From positions 1-11,015 of the forward strand of contig JAHJBW010000032.1 in assembly GCA_018813405.1 (NCBI GenBank): 11,015 bases of DNA, in the 5' to 3' direction. Under the pieces are notes generated by a model, which saw nothing but the letters and a program-made list of their open reading frames with translations, did no database searches and was not told where the DNA came from. Shown piece by piece: positions 1 through 4,798 of this stretch. Numbering within the stretch: the first letter of the stretch is position 1; the number at the start of each line of letters is the position of its first letter. Both the position numbers and the translations under genes were made by a program. Origin of the DNA: Candidatus Margulisiibacteriota bacterium. Its GTDB lineage: Bacteria; Margulisbacteria; WOR-1; XYC2-FULL-46-14; JAHJBW01.

Positions 1-290
1 CCAATAGCACGCTGGCGATAGATATCTCCCAGCAAATCAGCGCCAGGTATACGCCCGAGCTGTGCGCCGGCTATGAATGGGCGCAGGATGGCCTAGCCTT
101 CAGGCTGGGTTTTGCCGACTCGGCGCTCACCGCGGGTGCTGGCTTCACCGCATTGCTTCCCCAAACCAAAGGCGGCACGGCCAGCCTCGCCAGCTCAGCT
201 AGGCGGGCGTCCGTAGATTATGCTTATGTGCAGCAATCGTCGCTCTCGCGAGAGAATGTGCACAGGGTATCGCTAACGGGGAGCTGGTAG
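1..290 (+). CDS. C-terminal fragment of an outer-membrane beta-barrel protein (PorV/PorQ or UPF0164-like)
   Basis: The frame is open from base 3 to a TAG at 288-290, giving 95 residues with no start inside the window, so this is the 3' end of a longer gene. The translation alternates polar and apolar residues in strand-like stretches (around ARYTPELCAGYEW, LAFRLGFADS, GAGFTALLP, VDYAYVQQ, HRVSLTGSW). It ends in an aromatic residue, Trp, as many outer-membrane barrels do for Bam recognition. The closing pattern, a glycine-rich strand followed by VDYAYVQQ...HRVSLTGSW, resembles the last strands of PorV/PorQ or UPF0164-type barrels. That family assignment is inference from pattern only. Base use is GC-rich, like the core genes. 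No U-tract terminator follows, but an imperfect GC-rich hairpin does. Confidence 0.6.
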   Translation, partial: NSTLAIDISQQISARYTPELCAGYEWAQDGLAFRLGFADSALTAGAGFTALLPQTKGGTASLASSARRASVDYAYVQQSSLSRENVHRVSLTGSW

Positions 291-310
291 ATCCCCGCAA
301 CCCCCGCAGG

Positions 311-324
311 CAAGACGCGTCTTG
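311..324. repeat. Perfect 14-bp palindrome upstream of rodA, candidate operator
   Basis: CAAGACGCGTCTTG reads identically on both strands. Its last three bases are the first three of a TTGACA -35-like hexamer (322-327). It sits inside a wider CCCCC (301-305) / GGGGG (331-335) complementarity. A dimeric repressor binding here would block the -35 element. The same hairpin could instead be a weak terminator for the upstream gene, but there is no T-run after it. Confidence 0.4.
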
Positions 325-355
325 ACAAATGGGGGTCGGGTCAGTAAGCTACAAT
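322..355 (+). promoter_or_regulatory. Putative rodA promoter giving a leaderless or nearly leaderless transcript
   Basis: A consensus -35 TTGACA lies at 322-327. A -10-like TACAAT (5 of 6 to consensus) lies at 350-355 and ends 7 nt before the rodA ATG, so transcription would begin at or next to the start codon. The spacer between these two is 22 bp, longer than normal. With the usual 17-bp spacer the -10 would be the poor TAAGCT at 345-350, and the leader would still be under 10 nt. No Shine-Dalgarno sequence precedes the ATG. Confidence 0.45.
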
Positions 356-361
356 TAAACT

Positions 362-1591
362 ATGTTCAACCTGCGAATGCTTAAAGTCTCGGACAAGCTG
401 ATCTGGATAGCTGTCTTTTCCCTAATAGCCATCAGTATGCTCCTTATATTTTCCGCTTCGTTCAACGCGCAGACAAAAGCCGGCGGCGATGTTTTTCTTT
501 TTGTCAAAAAACAACTGCTCTCACTGGTAATAGGCCTGGTCTTCATGGCGGGCGCGGCTTATCTTGATTACAACCACCTTAAAAAACTGGCCTGGCCTTT
601 GTACGGGGCCATGATCTTGATACTGCTGGCTGTTCTTTTTGTTGGGACCACCACTGCCGGCGCGCAGAGATGGCTCTCACTTGGACCGTTATCTTTTCAA
701 CCGTCCGAGGTGTCCAAGTTGATCCTTATCATTACCCTGGCTACATTCTTTGCCAGGCGTGAGGAGGGCGTTAATATTTTTTCCGCCCTGGTCATAGCCG
801 GTATTCCCTTTTTGCTTATCTTTAAACAGCCCGATCTGGGTACCGCGCTGGTCTTTATTGCCATCTCGGTCGGCATGCTGGTGTGGGCCAAGGCGTCGCC
901 CACCTTGCTGGCCCTTATCTTTACACCGTTCTTTTCTCTCATTTTTCTGCAAAATATTTACCTCTGGGGATTTTACGTGGTCTTTTTATGGGGCTTGTTG
1001 TATTTCTCCAGGGTCAGGTTGATAGACATGATCGGTATAATGGGCGTGAACATGGCGGTGGGCATAGGCTTTCCGTATTTATGGAGAATGCTAAAGCCTT
1101 ATCAACAGATGAGAGTGATCTCTTTCCTTAACCCCGGGCTTGATCCTCAGGGTACGGGCTACCATACACTTCAATCAAAAATAGCGATCGGCGCGGGAGG
1201 GCTTTTTGGCCGCGGGTTCTTGAAAGGCAGTCAGACCCAGCTCCAGTTCATACCCGAACAGCACTCTGATTTTGTCTTTTCCGTGGCGGGTGAAGAATTT
1301 GGCTTTCTGGGGTCGTTCCTGATGCTTTCTTTGTTCGTCACGCTCATCTGGCGATGTATCCGAATAGCTGACGAGGCTCCTGACCGCTACGGCAGTCTGC
1401 TGGCGGCCGGCATTGCTGTGATGCTGGGCTTTCACTTCCTGATATCAATGGGCATGACGCTGGGGCTTTTGCCTGTAGTGGGGATCCCGCTTCCTTTTGT
1501 CAGCTTCGGCGGCACTTCTTTGATCGTGAATCTTACAGCTATAGGGATTATCCAAAGTATAGCTATGCGTAGACAAAAGCTGATATTCTGA
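362..1591 (+). CDS. rodA: RodA, SEDS-family peptidoglycan glycosyltransferase
   Basis: This 409-residue integral membrane protein has the family's usual length and about ten hydrophobic segments. SEDS proteins polymerise lipid II into glycan strands together with a class B penicillin-binding protein; RodA does so in the elongation complex. Visible motifs are QPSEVSKL (113-120), KQPDLGTA (155-162), the extracellular-loop segment FIPEQHSDFVFSVAGEE (296-312) with the catalytic-type Asp at 303, and GLLPVVGIPLPFVSFGGTS (368-386). The sequences PEQHSDF and GLLPVVGIPLPF favour RodA over FtsW, which usually has a TGLPLPF-type motif. No PBP2 gene is adjacent in the window. The start at 362 has no Shine-Dalgarno sequence but lies exactly at the predicted transcription start. 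The stop is TGA, followed 11 nt later by a GCGT-rich repeat block. Confidence 0.95.
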   Translation: MFNLRMLKVSDKLIWIAVFSLIAISMLLIFSASFNAQTKAGGDVFLFVKKQLLSLVIGLVFMAGAAYLDYNHLKKLAWPLYGAMILILLAVLFVGTTTAGAQRWLSLGPLSFQPSEVSKLILIITLATFFARREEGVNIFSALVIAGIPFLLIFKQPDLGTALVFIAISVGMLVWAKASPTLLALIFTPFFSLIFLQNIYLWGFYVVFLWGLLYFSRVRLIDMIGIMGVNMAVGIGFPYLWRMLKPYQQMRVISFLNPGLDPQGTGYHTLQSKIAIGAGGLFGRGFLKGSQTQLQFIPEQHSDFVFSVAGEEFGFLGSFLMLSLFVTLIWRCIRIADEAPDRYGSLLAAGIAVMLGFHFLISMGMTLGLLPVVGIPLPFVSFGGTSLIVNLTAIGIIQSIAMRRQKLIF

Positions 1592-1602
1592 AGACGCGTT
1601 GT

Positions 1603-1686
1603 GCGTAAGGGGTTAGGCGTGGAGGCGAAACGTGTGACGTCCTGCGTTTGGCGTAGGGGCGAAACGTATTGCGTGAAGCGTAGGGC
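1603..1686 (+). repeat. GCGT-rich repeat block A (two tandem degenerate units, forward orientation)
   Basis: Two related units follow rodA. Unit A1 (1603-1641) begins GCGTAAGG and contains AGGCGAAACGT followed by TGACGTC. Unit A2 (1644-1680) contains GCGTTTGGCGTAGGGG then CGAAACGT. The same core, a run of GCGTAAGGCGT-like words leading into GGCGAAACG, recurs in blocks B and C of this window. Units are degenerate, without protein-coding periodicity, and confined to gaps between genes or the extreme 3' ends of accessory genes. Confidence 0.7.
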
Positions 1687-1692
1687 GGGGAA

Positions 1693-1712
1693 TATAACGT
1701 TTATTGGGGGGA
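1693..1712 (+). promoter_or_regulatory. Possible -10 element and SD-like G-run before the TIR-like gene's upstream ATG
   Basis: TATAAC (5 of 6 to the -10 consensus) is at 1693-1698; the best -35 candidate, TTGCGT at 1669-1674, is weak and lies inside repeat A2. A G6-A run (1706-1712) ends 6 nt before the ATG at 1719 and could pair weakly with the anti-SD. Together these suggest the gene once began, or still begins, at 1719 rather than 1902. Confidence 0.3.
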
Positions 1713-1718
1713 TGTAGT

Positions 1719-1901
1719 ATGAAGCAAGAAAACCTGTGTAATTGACCAGTATGTGATCGACCAAATATCACTTTCGAAAACATCACTGGGTTAGACCGCA
1801 TTAAATATAATTGTCCAATCTGCGGGAGATTTTCATTTAGCCGTACCCTTTTTGGGTCATTTTCCAGCATACGAGAAAAATATAAAGGAAAACTATTTCT
1901 T
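1719..1901 (+). pseudogene. Upstream coding extension of the TIR-like gene, interrupted by in-frame TGA at 1743-1745
   Basis: In the same frame as the 1902 gene, an ATG at 1719 starts MKQENLCN, then TGA, then 52 further codons run without a stop into the 1902 ATG. The post-stop translation starts PVCDRPNITFENITGLD and goes on to RIKYNCPICGRFSFS, so it carries a CPIC pair and half of an expected partner pair. This is the layout of an N-terminal zinc ribbon with two Cys pairs. The TGA falls between Cys7 and Pro-Val-Cys: removing the six bases AATTGA would restore CPVC, and a Cys codon in place of TGA would also give CPVC. A short inverted pair (GTGAT 1753-1757, ATCAC 1767-1771) follows the TGA. 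Between the TGA and 1902 there is no ATG, GTG or TTG in frame. What is seen is continued coding; whether it is a broken gene, an assembly error or recoding is open. Confidence 0.55.
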
Positions 1902-2669
1902 ATGCAGGGTTACATAAGAAACAAAAATGAAGAGGGAATTGATGTTTATTTTAGTACTGTTGAGTTTGAGAAGATGTTAAATAACTTACATCCTTTAAGT
2001 GTATTCAAAAAAATAGATGAATTGCTGATTTATATGGAAAAAAATTCAAGTATCTTTGGAAAATATTTCCCTTTTGGTACTGATCCCGATAAATATTATC
2101 CAATAATTTTTGCCAAAGATCAAAATGAACTAATTAATATTGTTAACGCTGCTACAAAAATGGGATATTTACACCCATCTCCAAACAATAAAAAATTTTC
2201 CCTAGACATTAAAGGATATGAAAGAATCGCGCAAATAAAAGCTTTTCCAGAATATTCAAATAAATGTTTTGTTGCGATTGATTTTGCTGATGAATATGAC
2301 TCAGTTTACAAACAAGCGATAGAACCCGTTTTGAGGACTAAAGATTTTGAACCTATTTATTTAAAAGAAAAAGATCACAACAAATTAATTGATGATGAAA
2401 TAATTGTTGGGATTGAATCCAGCCGCTTTATTATTGCTGAATTTTCTTCAGTGAATCCAAATGTTTATTTTGAAGCTGGCTATGCTCGAGCCTTAAATTT
2501 AGAGGTAATAGGGCTATGTAGTGAGAGGGCTTATAATGATGAAAAACTCCAATTTGATGTTGAGCATTATTCTGCAATAATTTATAAGGATTTAGAGGAA
2601 TTAAGAAAAAAATTAGTCAAAAGGATAGATGCGACTGTTTTGGTTCGTTCCAAACGCCAACATGCCTGA
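1902..2669 (+). CDS. TIR-like / nucleoside 2-deoxyribosyltransferase-like domain protein, candidate defence effector
   Basis: The 255-residue product has an N-terminal part of unknown fold (1-120), including a possible winged-helix-like stretch (YLHPSPNNKKFSLDIKGYER, about 89-108). A C-terminal alpha/beta domain (121-246) resembles the nucleoside 2-deoxyribosyltransferase/TIR-like fold: CFVAIDFADEYDSVY (122-136), IDDEI (163-167), FIIAEFSSVNPNVYFEAGYA (176-195) and FDVEHYSAIIY (218-228). Glu191 in YFEAGYA sits where this fold keeps its catalytic Glu. Relatives cleave N-glycosidic bonds of nucleosides, nucleotides or NAD, and several act as abortive-infection effectors. A defence role here is inference; no partner sensor gene is visible. 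The DNA is strikingly AT-rich (about 30% GC in sampled lines, against about 60% in dnaB) and sits between inverted repeat blocks, suggesting acquisition. The last residues, about LVRSKRQHA, look like read-through into repeat B. The 1902 start has only a weak AAAGGA 12 nt upstream; the natural start is probably 1719. Confidence 0.75.
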   Translation: MQGYIRNKNEEGIDVYFSTVEFEKMLNNLHPLSVFKKIDELLIYMEKNSSIFGKYFPFGTDPDKYYPIIFAKDQNELINIVNAATKMGYLHPSPNNKKFSLDIKGYERIAQIKAFPEYSNKCFVAIDFADEYDSVYKQAIEPVLRTKDFEPIYLKEKDHNKLIDDEIIVGIESSRFIIAEFSSVNPNVYFEAGYARALNLEVIGLCSERAYNDEKLQFDVEHYSAIIYKDLEELRKKLVKRIDATVLVRSKRQHA

Positions 2670-2715
2670 CGCTCCACGTTTCGCCCCTACTCCTTACGCC
2701 AAACGCTTGACGCTC
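2664..2715 (-). repeat. GCGT-rich repeat block B (reverse orientation)
   Basis: Read on the minus strand this begins GAGCGTCAAGCGTTTGGCG and continues TAAGGAGTAGGGGCGAAACG then TGGAGCGTC. It matches unit A2 (GCGTTTGGCGTAGGGG / CGAAACGT) but is inverted, so A and B bracket the TIR-like gene as inverted repeats. The gene's TGA stop at 2667-2669 lies in this block. Confidence 0.7.
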
Positions 2716-2755
2716 AAATATAGCGAATCTCGTCACCCACTGTCCAAAAACACTA

Positions 2756-2815
2756 CACTACTTCGCCCTTCGTCCCCCTACGCTAAAGCTTCGGAGGACT
2801 CGTGGCTTCGTAGTG
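2756..2815. repeat. REP-like hairpin element with the TACGCTAAAGCTTCGG core
   Basis: Terminal CACTAC (2756-2761) pairs with GTAGTG (2810-2815). Internally TCCCCC (2773-2778) faces GGAGGA (2793-2798) across the core CTACGCTAAAGCTTCGG, giving an imperfect nested hairpin. No coding signal is present. From general familiarity this core recurs between genes in candidate-phylum drafts; a genome search would be needed to confirm it here. Confidence 0.5.
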
Positions 2816-2829
2816 CAAGCACATAACTT

Positions 2830-2910
2830 GGCATTTTCATAGGATTTTTCAGGCCATGGCCTCCGAAGTCTCTCGACAAGCTCGGGACGGAGGAGGCTGG
2901 CATGAAAATT
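2830..2910. repeat. Second REP-like inverted-repeat element with the TCGACAAGCTCGGGA core
   Basis: ATTTTCAT (2833-2840) is complementary to ATGAAAAT (2902-2909), and CCTCCG (2860-2865) to CGGAGG (2888-2893), forming nested arms around TCTCGACAAGCTCGGGA. The element ends about 15 nt before the SD of the following gene, so it would form a structured 5' leader if transcribed. With the preceding element it fills nearly all of the 269-base gap between the two accessory genes. Confidence 0.5.
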
Positions 2911-2938
2911 GCTAGTAGATGGGTAAGGAGGATCAATT

Positions 2939-3373
2939 ATGAATGAAGAAATCAAAAGTTATCAAAACCTGGATGTGTATAAGAACAGTTACAATGGAAT
3001 GTTGATCATTTTCAAGAGAATATTGCCAACTTTGCCTCCTGAAGAAAGATATGATTTATCTGACCAATTAAGACGCTCCAGCAAGGCAATTCCGAGGCTA
3101 ATAGCTGAAGGACATAGCAAAAGACACCAAAAGAGAGGCTTCATCAAATATCTTGATGACGCACATGCTGAATCAAATGAAACGATCGTTTCTCTCCAAC
3201 AGGTAAATGATCTTTATTTTGTTGAGAGAAATAAGGGATTATTAACAGAATTAGCCGATCTTTACGATAAAATCAGTCGTCAATTATATAATTTGAAAAA
3301 GTCATGGGAACGGCGTTATGAGTATGGCGTTGAGCGTAAAGGCGAAACGCGCGGCGTCAAGCGGTACGCGTAA
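2939..3373 (+). CDS. Four-helix-bundle protein, S23 / 23S rRNA intervening-sequence family (Avd-like)
   Basis: The 144-residue, largely helical protein matches the S23 family in length and signature: YQNLDVYKNSYNGMLIIF near the N-terminus, then SDQLRRSSKAIPRLIAEGH (41-59), GFIKYLDDAHAESNETI (67-83) and ISRQLYNLKKSWE (112-124). Family members occur in insertions of some 23S rRNA genes, as free-standing genes, and as the accessory protein Avd of diversity-generating retroelements, where a basic pentameric barrel binds nucleic acid. The function of free-standing copies is unknown. No rRNA, reverse transcriptase or template/variable repeat is present here. The start is firm: AAGGAGG (2925-2931) lies 7 nt before the ATG. 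Residues from about 125 on (RRYEYGVERKGETRGVKRYA) are encoded by repeat block C and probably do not belong to the ancestral protein. GC is lower than in the flanking core genes. Confidence 0.9.
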   Translation: MNEEIKSYQNLDVYKNSYNGMLIIFKRILPTLPPEERYDLSDQLRRSSKAIPRLIAEGHSKRHQKRGFIKYLDDAHAESNETIVSLQQVNDLYFVERNKGLLTELADLYDKISRQLYNLKKSWERRYEYGVERKGETRGVKRYA

Positions 3374-3425
3374 CACACCACGCATTACGTTTCGCCTCAT
3401 GCCTTACGCCTTACGCTTGACGCTC
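3313..3425. repeat. GCGT-rich repeat block C (two units in opposite orientation, forming a large inverted repeat)
   Basis: Unit C1 (3313-3364, forward) carries GAGCGTAAAGGCGAAACG then GGCGTCAAGCG. Unit C2 (3380-3425, reverse) reads on the minus strand as GGAGCGTCAAGCGTAAGGCG onward to GAGGCGAAACGTAATGCG. AGGCGAAACG (3340-3349) pairs with CGTTTCGCCT (3388-3397) as a 10-bp stem with a 38-nt loop, and GCGTAA (3334-3339) can pair with TTACGC (3404-3409). C1 overlaps the 3' end of the S23 gene. C2 stops only 3 nt before the dnaB -35 element. No T-run follows, so an intrinsic terminator is unlikely. Confidence 0.7.
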
Positions 3426-3428
3426 CGA

Positions 3429-3457
3429 TTGAATTCCCCCCACAACTGCGTTAGAAT
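3429..3457 (+). promoter_or_regulatory. Putative dnaB-operon promoter, leaderless
   Basis: TTGAAT (3429-3434) and TAGAAT (3452-3457) are separated by exactly 17 bp. The -10 hexamer ends 7 nt before the dnaB ATG at 3464, so the predicted transcript begins at or within a base of the start codon. No Shine-Dalgarno sequence is present in the intervening bases. The 7-nt geometry is identical to that before rodA. Confidence 0.6.
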
Positions 3458-3463
3458 GTAAGA

Positions 3464-4798
3464 ATGTCGGAAGAAAGAATACCGCCGCAAAACCTTCACG
3501 CGGAACAGTCCGTTATAGGATCGATGCTCATTGACAAAAATGCCACGGTAAAAGCCATTGAAATGCTTGGCGCCGACAGCTTTTACCGGGATGCCCACAG
3601 ATATATATTTGAGGCCATCATCGAACTGTTCGACAAGGGCGAAGCCGTTGATATGGTGACGGTGACGGAAATACTTAGAAAGAACGGCAAGCTCGAGGCC
3701 GTGGGCGGGTCTGTCTATGTTGCCGACCTTATCAACTCGGTGCCAACCTCTGCCAACATCAACTATTACGCCAAGATAGTGGAAGAAAAGGCCATATTAC
3801 GCCGTTTGATCGATGCCGGCACCATGGTGGTCAAAGAAGCCTTTGACGAGCCGGACAAGGTGGATGGCGTGCTGGACAGGGCGGAAAAGATGATATTTGA
3901 CATAGCCCTTAAAAGGGTTAAACAGGGATTTTACAAGGTAGATTCCATACTAAAGAACGTGCTGGATAAAATAGACAGCATGTACGGCCAGCAGGATACC
4001 CTTACCGGGACACCCTCTGGATTTCCGGACCTGGACGGCATGACCGGCGGCTTTCAGCCAGCCGATCTTGTGATAGTGGCGGCCCGCCCCTCGGTGGGAA
4101 AGACCGCGCTGGTGCTTAACATGGCCACCTATGCCGCCACCAAGCATAATATCCCGGTGGCTATCTTTAGCCTGGAAATGTCAAAAGATTCGCTGGCGCA
4201 AAGGATGCTGTGCTCCGAAGCCGAGATCAACGCACTGCGCCTTAAGACCGCGTCGCTTCCCGACACGGGCTGGAAAAAACTGACCCGCGCTCTTTCCAAA
4301 CTTTCGGAAGCACAAATATATATCGACGACACGGCCGCCATTACCTCGACCGAACTGCGCGCCAAGTGCAGGCGCCTTAAAATGGAACGCGGACTTGGAA
4401 TGGTCATCATAGACTACCTTCAATTGATGCAGGGCAGCGGCCGCTCCGAGAACCGCGTGCAGGAAATATCCGAGATCGCCCGTTCCATAAAGACCCTGGC
4501 CAGGGAGCTGGACGTGCCGGTACTGGCGCTTTCCCAGCTTTCCCGCGCGGTAGAACAGCGCAACGACCGCATTCCCAGGCTTTCCGACCTAAGGGAATCG
4601 GGCGAAATTGAGCAGACCGCCGACCTGGTGATGTTCATCCACCGCGACGATTACTACAACCCAAATTCCGAGCGCGGCAATGTCGCCGAAATAATCATTG
4701 CCAAGCAAAGGAACGGCCCGGTCGGCACCATTGAACTGGTCTTTCGCAAGGATATTGCCAAATTCTGTAACAAAGAAAGCAGATACGAGCGGGTATGA
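3464..4798 (+). CDS. dnaB: Replicative DNA helicase DnaB
   Basis: The 444-residue product is full length for the hexameric helicase that unwinds DNA at the replication fork and recruits primase. The N-terminal collar domain begins RIPPQNLHAEQSVIGSML (5-22); a linker of about 150-185 leads to the RecA-like ATPase. There the Walker A is ARPSVGKTA (207-215; Val replaces the more usual Met), the glutamate-bearing strand is FSLEMS (235-240), the Walker B is VIIDYLQL (314-321), LSQLSRAVEQR (356-366) follows, and the C-terminal KQRNGPVG (414-421) holds the arginine-finger region. No intein interrupts the P-loop. The gene begins the core operon and its stop overlaps the next start as ATGA. No SD precedes the ATG, consistent with leaderless initiation. 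Confidence 0.97.
   Translation: MSEERIPPQNLHAEQSVIGSMLIDKNATVKAIEMLGADSFYRDAHRYIFEAIIELFDKGEAVDMVTVTEILRKNGKLEAVGGSVYVADLINSVPTSANINYYAKIVEEKAILRRLIDAGTMVVKEAFDEPDKVDGVLDRAEKMIFDIALKRVKQGFYKVDSILKNVLDKIDSMYGQQDTLTGTPSGFPDLDGMTGGFQPADLVIVAARPSVGKTALVLNMATYAATKHNIPVAIFSLEMSKDSLAQRMLCSEAEINALRLKTASLPDTGWKKLTRALSKLSEAQIYIDDTAAITSTELRAKCRRLKMERGLGMVIIDYLQLMQGSGRSENRVQEISEIARSIKTLARELDVPVLALSQLSRAVEQRNDRIPRLSDLRESGEIEQTADLVMFIHRDDYYNPNSERGNVAEIIIAKQRNGPVGTIELVFRKDIAKFCNKESRYERV

Noticed and set aside
312..1599. AAGACGCGT direct repeat on both sides of rodA (312-320 and 1591-1599) as a target-site duplication
   Set aside because: Nine-base matches are expected many times by chance in 11 kb, and rodA shows no sign of being mobile.
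1743..1745. Genome-wide reassignment of TGA to Trp or Gly
   Set aside because: TGA ends rodA, dnaB, lptD, alaS and ruvX at the expected family lengths, so TGA is a normal stop here.
1432..1870. Minus-strand open frames over the rodA 3' end and repeat A
   Set aside because: They overlap certain coding sequence and repeat DNA, with no recognisable domains.
2629..2826. Small + strand open frame (65 codons) after the TIR-like gene
   Set aside because: It is composed of the end of the gene out of frame plus repeat B and the REP-like element; no SD and no protein-like pattern.
3340..3397. Rho-independent terminator between the S23 gene and dnaB
   Set aside because: The stem is good but the loop is 38 nt and no T-run follows; it is better explained by two inverted repeat units.
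1603..3425. CRISPR array
   Set aside because: Units are degenerate, vary in length and orientation, and have no regular unique spacers.
2939..3430. Diversity-generating retroelement
   Set aside because: Only the Avd-like fold is suggested; there is no reverse transcriptase and no template/variable repeat pair with A-directed differences.
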